In this document: in pieces, positions 19,377 to 27,163 of the stretch
How the letters are laid out: each line of letters starts with the position of its first letter
How positions within the stretch are numbered: position 1 is the stretch's first letter
Translations under genes and position numbers: made by a program
Origin: Candidatus Eiseniibacteriota bacterium
Lineage (GTDB): Bacteria > Eisenbacteria > RBG-16-71-46 > CAIMUX01
DNA length: 64,000 nt
Reading direction: 5' to 3'
Assembly: GCA_016712505.1 (NCBI GenBank)
Contig: JADJQY010000042.1
Coordinates: 248,001-312,000, forward strand
Notes under the pieces: model-generated
What the model was told of the DNA's origin: nothing
The model's input: the letters and a program-made list of their open reading frames with translations, nothing else
Databases searched by the model: none

Positions 19377-19886
19377 CTACATCTTCCCCTCGTCCGCCGT
19401 CGGTCCGTAAACGCTGGGCAGAGCAACGTCGTTCATCCGCAGATAGACACTCAACTGGCCGCGGTGGTGGAAGAGATGGTTCATGACGAAGCTGCGCAGC
19501 ACCGCCGCCTTGGGCATGGTGAACATCGGCTGCCCGCCACTCAGCAACGACCAGGGCTGCATGAACGCACCGTCGTCCATCGAGGCGATCAGCTCCCGCG
19601 CCTTCTTCGCGTTCTCATCGAACGACTTGAGCAGCGCATCACGGGTGGCGTGGTTTGGCGTTTGGTAGGTCGACCCACCCGGAGGGTTGACGTCGAACGA
19701 GTCGGCCGACACCGTCGCGACGCCCCAACCGGGGATCTCCGCCACATGGCTGGCCAGCACGCCCAGAGTCATCGATTTGTCGTGCGGCTTCCAGCCAAGC
19801 TTGTCTTCCGGCACGCGCTCGAGCATCTTCCGCGTCGTGCCCATCTCCATATCGAACTCGGGCAAGATTGCATCTCGGATCGCCAT
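19377..19886 (-). CDS. DinB family protein
   Basis: The product is 169 residues from ATG 19886, with AGAGGAAG five to eight bases upstream. The four-helix DinB/YfiT metal site is visible as three His: LASHVAEIPGW near residue 50 and NHLFHHRGQLSVYLR near the C-terminus. DinB-fold proteins bind a divalent metal and often act as thiol-dependent transferases (for example bacillithiol S-transferase), but this subgroup is uncharacterised. It is a cytoplasmic protein, flanked by lgt upstream on the same strand. Confidence 0.88.
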   Translation of the reverse strand: MAIRDAILPEFDMEMGTTRKMLERVPEDKLGWKPHDKSMTLGVLASHVAEIPGWGVATVSADSFDVNPPGGSTYQTPNHATRDALLKSFDENAKKARELIASMDDGAFMQPWSLLSGGQPMFTMPKAAVLRSFVMNHLFHHRGQLSVYLRMNDVALPSVYGPTADEGKM

Positions 19887-20030
19887 CGGTCTTCCTCTCT
19901 TGGTTCCGGTCCTCGGGTAGCAACCCCTCTGCGCGATGATAGCGTGCCAGGTCTTCGCGGCGACGGGTAAACGAGTCTGCACGAGCGCGGGAAGCACCGG
20001 GCACCACCAATTCGGGGGGAAACGCGTGAC

Positions 20031-20789
20031 TCAGACCGCAGTCGGGGCGAGATCCGCCTTCTTCCGGGCGAACAATAGCCCGCCCAGTGCGATCGCCCCG
20101 ATGCCGAAGACCTGGGCGACGGTGAGACCCATCACGTCCCGCTGGTTGGTGCGCCAGAACTCGACCACGAAGCGTTCGAGCCCGGTCAGGATGAGATAAA
20201 GGCCGAACTGCTTCCCCACCGGCCAATCCCGAAGCCGCGTCCGCCAGAGGAGGATCAGGATCGGCAACGTCATCAAGACCTCATAGACCGGGGTGGGATG
20301 GACCCTTTCCATGGTCGGAACGATGCCGTTGGGGAACGCCATGGCCCAGGGCACGTCAGTGGCGTATCCGTAGTCGCCGTCGCCGGAGACGAAGCAACCG
20401 ACGCGACCGAGGAGGTACACGGCGGCCAGGGAGGGAGCAAAGACATCTCCAAGCTCCAGGAAGGAGCGCTTGTGCTTCCGGGAGAGGAGCCAGGTGGCCA
20501 CGATGCCCCCGACCAGTCCGCCGTACCAGACGAGCCCGGCGCCCGAAAACATGGCGCCGCGGGGATCGGCCTGGAACTCCTCCAGGTGGGTCACCAGGTA
20601 GTTCAGGCGCGCCCCGATGAACCCGCCGAGCAGGGCGGCAATGGCGTACGAGCTGTACGTGCCCTCGGGATACCCGCGGCGTTCCATCTCGAGGCGTAAA
20701 AGGCGGCTGCCGAACAGAAACGCCAGGGCGGCCATCAATCCGAACGAGTACAGCTTGATCGGTCCGAACTCGAAGATCACTGGCCACAC
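20031..20789 (-). CDS. lgt: prolipoprotein diacylglyceryl transferase
   Basis: This 252-residue integral membrane enzyme transfers diacylglycerol from phosphatidylglycerol to the lipobox Cys of prolipoproteins. It has about seven membrane segments. Lgt motifs seen are YSFGLMAALAFL, GARLNYL, GGLVWYGGLVGGI-like (GLVWYGGLVGGIVATW), LLGRVGCFVSGDGDYG and HPTPVYE. The lgt signature normally reads G-R-x-G-N-F-x-N; here Cys and Ser replace the Asn positions, as in many deep-branching homologues. I chose GTG 20789 because AAGGAGG lies seven bases upstream; the frame to 20876 adds a basic stretch outside the family. Confidence 0.93.
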   Translation of the reverse strand: MWPVIFEFGPIKLYSFGLMAALAFLFGSRLLRLEMERRGYPEGTYSSYAIAALLGGFIGARLNYLVTHLEEFQADPRGAMFSGAGLVWYGGLVGGIVATWLLSRKHKRSFLELGDVFAPSLAAVYLLGRVGCFVSGDGDYGYATDVPWAMAFPNGIVPTMERVHPTPVYEVLMTLPILILLWRTRLRDWPVGKQFGLYLILTGLERFVVEFWRTNQRDVMGLTVAQVFGIGAIALGGLLFARKKADLAPTAV

Positions 20790-20915
20790 GAACTGCCTCC
20801 TTGGCTGCGGGCGGAACGAACGGGAAGGCGCGACCTCGCGCCGGATGGAGACCAGAGCGGCGTCCGAGGAGCCCAAACCGACTCGTCGGACGCGCGATCT
20901 GCCGGCAGGTTCGGG

Positions 20916-22157
20916 CTACTCGATCGCCTCGAACACGGTGCGGATGATTCCCAGGGCATGCTCGACCTCGTCGCGCGAGATGACCAGGGGCGGAGCGAAG
21001 CGGATGATGTTGCCGTGCGTCTGCTTGGCCAGGAGTCCGTGATCCTTGAGCGCGACGCAGACGTTCCAGGCTTCGAAGCCCGGCTCGAACTCGACCGCAT
21101 TCAGGAGCCCCTTGCCGCGCACCACCTTCAGCTTGGGACAGCGGATCCTGCGCAGACCGCTGCGCACCACCTCTCCGAGCTCCTCGGCTCGTTCGGCTAG
21201 CTTTTCCTGGTCGAGCACCTCGAGGGCCGCGATCCCGACCGCCGCAGCCAGCGGGTTACCACCAAAGGTCGACCCGTGGGTGCCGGGAGTGAACACGCCC
21301 AGGATCTTCCTGTCCGCCACCACGGCCGAGACCGGCATGACCCCGCCCCCGAGCGCCTTACCCAGGGTCATGGCATCGGGTCGAACCCCTTCCCAGTCGC
21401 AGGCGAACTTCCTCCCGGTCCGGCAGAAACCGGTCTGCACCTCATCGGCGATCATGAGCACATTGTGCCGAGTGCAGATCTCGCGGACCGACTGGAGGTA
21501 TCCCTCCTGTGGGACCTTCACGCCCGCCTCTCCCTGGATCGGTTCGAAGAGGAACGCCACGGTGTTGGGGGTGATCGCTTCTTCCAGCGCCCGGGCGTTG
21601 TCATAGGGAATGATCTTGAAGCCCGGTGTATACGGACCGTACCCGGTATAGGCATCAGGGTCGGTGGAACAGGAGATGATCGAGATGGTCCGGCCGTGGA
21701 AGTTCTCCTCACAGACCAGAATCTCCTGCTTTCCGTTCTCGACGCCCTTCACCTTGGCGCCCCACATGCGCGCCATCTTCATGCCGGTCTCGACCGCCTC
21801 GGCGCCGGTGTTCATCGGCAGCGCCATCTCGTAGCCGGTGTAGGCGCAGAGCCGCTGCAGGAAGTCGCCCATCCGATCGTTGTAGAAGGCGCGGCTGGTC
21901 AGGGTGCAGCGATCGGCCTGGTCCTTCAACGCCTGGATGATCTTGGGGTGGCGGTGCCCCTGGTTGACCGCCGAGTAGGCGGAGAGGAAGTCCATGTAGC
22001 GCTTCCCCTCGGGATCGGTGACCCAGACCCCTTCCGCGGTCGCAATCACAACCGGGAGGGGATGGTAGTTGTGCGCGCCGAACGTCTCGGTCTGGTGGAC
22101 CAGGGCGGCGCTCTTCTCACCGTGGACGGCTTGATCGCTGGCGGTCGTGCTGCTCAT
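20916..22157 (-). CDS. rocD: ornithine aminotransferase
   Basis: The protein has 413 residues, the usual length. It is a class-III PLP aminotransferase that converts ornithine and 2-oxoglutarate to glutamate-5-semialdehyde and glutamate. Family features are NYHPLPVVIATAEGVWVTD, DFLSAYSAVNQGHRHP, NTGAEAVETGMKMAR, ENFHGRTISI, LFEPIQGEAGV, IADEVQTGFCRTG and the Schiff-base lysine K267 in TLGKALGGG. It is cytoplasmic. It stands alone, 126 bases upstream of lgt on the same strand, and probably serves arginine/ornithine breakdown or proline supply. Confidence 0.95.
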   Translation of the reverse strand: MSSTTASDQAVHGEKSAALVHQTETFGAHNYHPLPVVIATAEGVWVTDPEGKRYMDFLSAYSAVNQGHRHPKIIQALKDQADRCTLTSRAFYNDRMGDFLQRLCAYTGYEMALPMNTGAEAVETGMKMARMWGAKVKGVENGKQEILVCEENFHGRTISIISCSTDPDAYTGYGPYTPGFKIIPYDNARALEEAITPNTVAFLFEPIQGEAGVKVPQEGYLQSVREICTRHNVLMIADEVQTGFCRTGRKFACDWEGVRPDAMTLGKALGGGVMPVSAVVADRKILGVFTPGTHGSTFGGNPLAAAVGIAALEVLDQEKLAERAEELGEVVRSGLRRIRCPKLKVVRGKGLLNAVEFEPGFEAWNVCVALKDHGLLAKQTHGNIIRFAPPLVISRDEVEHALGIIRTVFEAIE

Positions 22158-22236
22158 GACGGTCTCCTTCCTCGAGCCTTGGGCCTGGAACGCAGTCTAG
22201 CGAAGCCGCGCCGCGAGGGATAGACTCCCCACCGCG

Positions 22237-23625
22237 GTGGAGCGCCCGCGCCGGACCAAGATGGACAACGAACGAGCATTCGCCCCTTATGCGATGAGCG
22301 CCCGGTGGCACCAAGGCGGTCTGCCGGTGGCCCTTGCCTGCCTGGCAGGGGGAGCGATCTTGCGCATCTGGTTGGCCCTTCGATCGAGCTTGGTCGAGCC
22401 CTGGTCCGACATGAGGGCCTTCCTCGAACTGGCTCGGATCGTGGGATCGGAGCACGGACCGCTGACCGCGGACCGCCCGATGCTCTACCCGTGGTTGCTC
22501 GCGCGCGCCTTCGCCGAGGGGCTCTCTCCCGGAGTTCCCCTCTACCTCACCCAGGGGTTCTTCTCCCTGACCGTTGCGGCTCTCCTGGCGCGACTGTCCG
22601 CGCGCTGGTTCGGTGCGCCTGCCGGATACGCCACCCTGGCGCTAGGCTGCTTTTCCATCACCTTCGCGCAGTACTCCGCCCTGGCTCTGACCGAGACCGC
22701 TTTCGCGGCGGCCTACTTCGGCGGGGTCAATCTGATCCTTGCCGCGCCCCGGCTCGATCTCGCACTTGGCTCCCGGAAGGCGCGTCAGGTCGCCGCCGCC
22801 GCGCGCATCGCCGGGGTGCTGCTTCTCGCGGTCGCTGCGGTGCTCCGTCCCTCCGGCCTCGCCCTGGCCATGGGTCTTCTGGTCGGGGCAGCTTGGGCTC
22901 CGAGTCGATCTCTACATCGCGGGAAACGAATCGCCATCGGAGCCGCTTCCCTGGCGTTCCTCGTGGCAAGCTACCTGGGGTTCGTCCAGTTGCTGGAGCG
23001 CGAGACCGGTGTTCATACCGGCCCGTTCCCCACTGCCGGGTTCAACCTCTATCTGGGCAACTCGCCCGGAGCGCGCTGGGATGGGGGCGGAGCGACCGTC
23101 GTGCCGCCGGAACTGACCGGAGAGAAGGACGCAATCGCGGCGGGCGAGCTCGCCCGGCGCCTCGCCTTCGAACACATTGGTGCGCATCCGGCCGAGACGC
23201 TCGGGCGGATCGCGGTTCGGACGCTTCGTCTCTGCGGCATCAATCCGGGTCGAGTCGAGTACGACGCCCTGACCCGCTACGGCCTCCCGGCGCCGATCGT
23301 AGTCGGCTGGCTTGCCGCAGAGTGGATCGGAGTGCTACTCCTCTCCGCCGTCGGCGTCGCCCTGGCCCCGCGGTCGATCCAACGCTGCCTCGTCCTTGCG
23401 CTGGCCCCGTATCTCGCAGGTCTTGCGATCTCCTACGTGCAGACACGGTACCGTATCCCGGTCCACCTCTGGCTTCTCCCCTTTGCCGGGGCGACGCTCG
23501 CGCGCTGGATCGGACCCGAACCGTTCGCCTTCGCGACCCTGCAGCGCCGAGCGCTGCTCGCGGCGACCGCGATCATCGTGGCGGGGTTGAGTTTCGATCT
23601 GGCAACGCGATTCTGGCTCTGCTAG
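22237..23625 (+). CDS. GT-C-type membrane glycosyltransferase-like protein
   Basis: The product is 462 residues with about 10 membrane segments. An acidic first loop (WSDMRAFLELARIV), a DRPMLYPWLLARAF segment and a late soluble loop (FNLYLGNSPGARWDG) resemble GT39/ArnT-like polyprenyl-phosphate-sugar transferases. I cannot place it in a specific family. A GTG at 22237 or the ATG at 22261 (MDNERAF) could start it; neither has a strong ribosome site. It is followed within 34 bases by a secreted protein on the same strand. Confidence 0.75.
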   Translation: MERPRRTKMDNERAFAPYAMSARWHQGGLPVALACLAGGAILRIWLALRSSLVEPWSDMRAFLELARIVGSEHGPLTADRPMLYPWLLARAFAEGLSPGVPLYLTQGFFSLTVAALLARLSARWFGAPAGYATLALGCFSITFAQYSALALTETAFAAAYFGGVNLILAAPRLDLALGSRKARQVAAAARIAGVLLLAVAAVLRPSGLALAMGLLVGAAWAPSRSLHRGKRIAIGAASLAFLVASYLGFVQLLERETGVHTGPFPTAGFNLYLGNSPGARWDGGGATVVPPELTGEKDAIAAGELARRLAFEHIGAHPAETLGRIAVRTLRLCGINPGRVEYDALTRYGLPAPIVVGWLAAEWIGVLLLSAVGVALAPRSIQRCLVLALAPYLAGLAISYVQTRYRIPVHLWLLPFAGATLARWIGPEPFAFATLQRRALLAATAIIVAGLSFDLATRFWLC

Positions 23626-23658
23626 CTCGTGCTACGATTCGCCCCTGGAGGATCCGGA

Positions 23659-24438
23659 ATGTCAGGAAAGGGATGGTCGATCCTGCGCCCGCTGCGGTGG
23701 GCGCTGCACGCGACATTGATCTGCCTCGCGGCAACCGCCGCCAGGGCTGAGAACCTCGCCCAGGCGGTTTCCCGGTTGGAAAGCCCGACGCGCCAGGTCT
23801 GGCTCTCGGCGGCGAACGAACTGGTGGAGGCCGGAGATCGTGCCGGTCGGTATCTCGAACGACGTCGCAACGCGGTGGGTAACCCGCGCGTCGCGGCCCG
23901 GATCGACTCACTCCTCCGCGAAATCTGGTCGATCCGCGCCACACTCGAAGTCGAGCCCCGCACGCTTCGAGTCGGCCAGCCACTCGACTACCGGGTGCTC
24001 ATCCGGAATGCGACCCGCGCGACGATTCTCCTGCCGCTTCCGACCGAAGGGTGTGAGGATGGGCTCAGGTCCCCTCGGATCGAACTCGAACTCATCGCGC
24101 CGGATGGTCAGCCGGCCGGCTTCGGCCCAACCTGGGCCCGGGCGGGAGAACTCGATCGCCTGCGCGCCGATGACTTCGTTCGTCTTCCGCGGGGCGCGGA
24201 AACTTCGCTCTGGAGAGACGGCGCCCCGCGGCGATTGCGCGCCCCCGGTCACTGGTACTGGGCGCCACCGGGTCCCGGGCTCTACCGTTTGCGTTTCATC
24301 TACGACTGCACCGAGCGCAACTGGAACGACTGGCTCGGCCGTTCCACCGAGCCCGAACTCGATGTCAAGCAGCGTTGGATGGAATCGTTTCGCGGGCGCA
24401 TCGTCTCGAATTGGGTTACGCTCAACGTGACCGAGTAA
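23659..24438 (+). CDS. secreted hypothetical protein
   Basis: The product is 259 residues from ATG 23659, with GGAGG seven bases upstream; the frame back to 23629 is not needed. A Sec signal peptide ends near residue 31 (ATAARAEN). A short helical segment follows (LESPTRQVWLSAANELVEAGDRAGRYLERR), resembling one HEAT-like repeat. The rest is a predicted beta-sandwich domain (LEVEPRTLRVGQPLDYRVLIRNATR..., LYRLRFIYDCTER). No known family is recognised. It is probably periplasmic. Confidence 0.7.
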   Translation: MSGKGWSILRPLRWALHATLICLAATAARAENLAQAVSRLESPTRQVWLSAANELVEAGDRAGRYLERRRNAVGNPRVAARIDSLLREIWSIRATLEVEPRTLRVGQPLDYRVLIRNATRATILLPLPTEGCEDGLRSPRIELELIAPDGQPAGFGPTWARAGELDRLRADDFVRLPRGAETSLWRDGAPRRLRAPGHWYWAPPGPGLYRLRFIYDCTERNWNDWLGRSTEPELDVKQRWMESFRGRIVSNWVTLNVTE

Positions 24439-24583
24439 GAGGACTTCCTTTCGCCGCAGCGGCTTGCGCCGCGCGCGCACACTCGATACGACCAGCTGGT
24501 CTTTCGGCTTGAGCCGAACTCGGCTGCTTGCTAGCCTTCGCTCACTTCCCAGGCCAACCAACCTTCTTCCGCGAGAGTGCACG

Positions 24584-26023
24584 ATGGCGAAGCCTTCTCC
24601 CCTTCTGCCGACCCCGAACGAGATCCTGGGCTATCTCGGCCGCTTCGTTCGCGGCCAGGACGAGGCCAAGGAGGCGCTGGCGATCAGCGCCTACAACCAC
24701 TACCTCTCGCTTGCCTGGGAGGACGCAAATCGCTCTCCGCTCGCGCACGAGGAACGCCGTCCCTTCGGCACGAATCACGTGCTCCTCTTCGGACCTACCG
24801 GCTCGGGCAAGAGTTACCTGGTGCGGCGGCTGGCCGAGAGTATCGGCGCGCCGGTTCATTTCGGCAGCGCGGCCGGTTTGGTCGAGGCCGGCTATGTGGG
24901 CGAGAACCAGGTCGATGGATTGGTTCGAAGCCTGCTCGTGCAGTGCGAGATGAACGTCGAGCTGGCGCAGCGCGGCATCATCTTCCTCGACGAACTCGAC
25001 AAGGTGCGGAAGCGGGTCGGAGGCATGCGTGACGTCTCCGGGGAAGGGGTCCAGAACGCGCTGCTCACCATTCTCGACGGCCGCATCGTCACCGTCCGGA
25101 TCCAGCATGAGGTGTACGAAGTCGATACCTCGCGGATGCTCTTCATCTGTGCCGGCGCTTTCGTGCAGCTGGAGGAGATCGTGCGCCGGCGAGTGCGGAT
25201 CCCCCAACCGGTCCCGGCGGAGTTGGAGCTCGATCCGCTCACCCAGGTCACACCCGCCGATCTGCGCAAGTTCGGGCTGATTCCGGAGTTGATCGGGCGC
25301 TTCTCGATGATCGCACCGACCCGCCGCCTGCGGGAGGACGACCTGGTCGACATTCTGGCCCAGGCGGAAGGATCGGTCTTGCACGAGCAGCGCCGGCTCT
25401 ACGAGGCCCACGGCATCGAGGTGATCTTCACTCCCGATGCTCTACTCGAGATTGCGCGTCAGGCCGACCGCTCGGGCACCGGAGCTCGCGGACTGAAGCA
25501 GGTGGTGCTCGATGCGCTCCGCCCGGTCGCGATGCGCCTCCCGGAGCTTTCGCGCACCGGGGTCCGCCGGGTCACGGTCACCGAAGGATGCATCGCCGGT
25601 TGGGAGTCGGCCATTTTCGAACAGGCGCCGCCGGAAGAATCGCTCACCGATGCGTCGACCATGCTGCGACGCCGCGCCAGCCGTCTCATCAAGAGCAATG
25701 CCGCGACCGCCCGCGACCTCAGCACGCCGATCAGCGAGCAGAGTCGGGCCAAGATCCGCGAGCAAGTGGAGGCGCTCAAGCCGCGCATCGCCTGGAGCGA
25801 GGCCGATCTCGAGGTCCGCGGCTGGTGGCGCGAGTTCGAGCGCAACCACGCGAAGAACCCGGGCGTCGTCCTGCGGGTCATGGAACAGCTCCGGAAGCGC
25901 AAGGCGACTCTGTCGAAGTTCTATCAAGCCTGCCGTCACGCCCGGACCGAGAACATCCAGGCCGCGCTGCACTACCTCGACTATCTCTTGCTCAAGGAGA
26001 AGGAAGAGAACAAGGCGCGGTAG
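24584..26023 (+). CDS. ClpX-like AAA+ ATPase, no zinc domain, extended C-terminus
   Basis: The 479-residue protein starts at ATG 24584 (MAKPSPLLPTPNEI). From the first ~10 residues it runs like the ClpX AAA+ core: FVRGQDEAKEALAI, Walker A GPTGSGKS (~70), GYVGEN pore loop, Walker B IIFLDELDKV (~134), SGEGVQNALLTILDG, LIPELIGRFSMIAPTRRL and sensor-2 TGARGLKQV (~296). ClpX unfolds proteins for ClpP. This protein lacks the N-terminal C4 zinc-binding domain, and the IGF loop that docks ClpP is not obvious. After ~360 it has ~120 extra helical, charged residues. It is better called a ClpX-like unfoldase of unknown partner than ClpX itself. Confidence 0.85.
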   Translation: MAKPSPLLPTPNEILGYLGRFVRGQDEAKEALAISAYNHYLSLAWEDANRSPLAHEERRPFGTNHVLLFGPTGSGKSYLVRRLAESIGAPVHFGSAAGLVEAGYVGENQVDGLVRSLLVQCEMNVELAQRGIIFLDELDKVRKRVGGMRDVSGEGVQNALLTILDGRIVTVRIQHEVYEVDTSRMLFICAGAFVQLEEIVRRRVRIPQPVPAELELDPLTQVTPADLRKFGLIPELIGRFSMIAPTRRLREDDLVDILAQAEGSVLHEQRRLYEAHGIEVIFTPDALLEIARQADRSGTGARGLKQVVLDALRPVAMRLPELSRTGVRRVTVTEGCIAGWESAIFEQAPPEESLTDASTMLRRRASRLIKSNAATARDLSTPISEQSRAKIREQVEALKPRIAWSEADLEVRGWWREFERNHAKNPGVVLRVMEQLRKRKATLSKFYQACRHARTENIQAALHYLDYLLLKEKEENKAR

Positions 26024-26172
26024 AGCGCCGCTCCGCGACCCGGCCTTGCGACAATCGTTCGCAGGGTTGCAGGGACGTCTTCCGCATCTCCCCTTGACCG
26101 CCTGCGCAACGGCGTAGTCTGCTCTCTCTCGCCTATCCCAGACGATTCCTTTCCCCGAGCAAGGAGATCCCC

Positions 26173-27105
26173 GTGCGCGCTTCGCGATGGCTGCCCCTCG
26201 TTTCCCTCCTCGTTGCCCTTTTCGTACTCGCCTGCGGAGGTAGCGACGGAGATCCCGCCGGTCCGGGCCCGGCGGACGGTCCTCGCTTCTTCCGAGCGAA
26301 GATCGATGGCGCCGACTGGTCGGTCAGTTCGACGAACGTCGCCTTCGCGGCTTCCCACACCTCCCCCGGGCTCTATGTACTGATCGGTCAGGTCGAAGGC
26401 GGCCACCGGATCCAGATCGTCTTGAGCAGCATCACCGGACCCGGCACCTACCCACTCGGAGTCGGTGCAGGCCCGCGGGGTGGAAACGCGACTCTCTCCC
26501 TCTCCCCCTCCACCTGGCTCACGCCCCTCTCGGGTGCCGCGGGCAGTATCACCTTCACCGCCCTCAGCGACACGCACATGGTCGGAACCTTCGCCTTCAC
26601 CGCGGCGGCGGTCGGCGGCACTCCGGCCGGTACGAAGGAGGTGACCGAAGGCGAGTTCGATCTGGCCGTCACCACGATCGGAACCATCGGCCCGGTGCCG
26701 GACAACGCCTGGAGCGAGGTGCGCACCACCATTGCTGGCGCCGCCTGGAACGGCGCAACCGTCTCGACCTTGATCAATGGCCCCACTCTGAGCATTGTCG
26801 CCGGGACCGATACGCGGACCCTGACCATCAACATCGGCGAGTTCACTGGACCGGGAACCTATGAGTTCTCGGAGACCTCGCCTCCGCGAAGCATGACCGT
26901 GATCGGCGACGGCATCGATCCACTGGTCTGTTGTTGGCGCACCGCCGGAGCCACCACCGGGCGGGTCGTGGTCGAAAGTCTCTCCTCTACCCGAATCACG
27001 GGAACGTTCGAGGCTGTGGCGGAAGCCTCGAAGTTCGGTACGGCCACGGGCACGGTCACGCTCGTCGGCGGCACCTTCTCGAACGGGCTGCTCACCCCTC
27101 CGTGA
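26173..27105 (+). CDS. lipoprotein with two similar beta domains
   Basis: The 310-residue product starts at GTG 26173, with AAGGAG six bases upstream. The lipobox is LFVLAC with Cys21, so it should be lipidated and exported. Two similar ~130-residue units follow. Matching pieces are AKIDGADW and TTIAGAAW, ITGPGTYPLG and FTGPGTYEFSE, and HMVGTFAFTA and RITGTFEAVA. The layout recalls DUF6252-like surface lipoproteins in Bacteroidetes relatives. The function is not known. A bidirectional hairpin terminator follows at 27128-27154. Confidence 0.78.
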   Translation: MRASRWLPLVSLLVALFVLACGGSDGDPAGPGPADGPRFFRAKIDGADWSVSSTNVAFAASHTSPGLYVLIGQVEGGHRIQIVLSSITGPGTYPLGVGAGPRGGNATLSLSPSTWLTPLSGAAGSITFTALSDTHMVGTFAFTAAAVGGTPAGTKEVTEGEFDLAVTTIGTIGPVPDNAWSEVRTTIAGAAWNGATVSTLINGPTLSIVAGTDTRTLTINIGEFTGPGTYEFSETSPPRSMTVIGDGIDPLVCCWRTAGATTGRVVVESLSSTRITGTFEAVAEASKFGTATGTVTLVGGTFSNGLLTPP

Positions 27106-27127
27106 GCCGTGCGTTCGCAGGCGCCAC

Positions 27128-27154
27128 GGCGGAATCCCTCCACGGGATCCCGCC
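27128..27154. terminator. bidirectional hairpin between convergent genes
   Basis: GGCGG (27128-27132) and ATCCC (27134-27138) pair with GGGAT (27144-27148) and CCGCC (27150-27154) around a 5-base loop with one A/C mismatch. It lies in the 58-base gap between the convergent lipoprotein and E1 genes and can serve both strands. Confidence 0.6.
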
Positions 27155-27163
27155 CATGACAAC

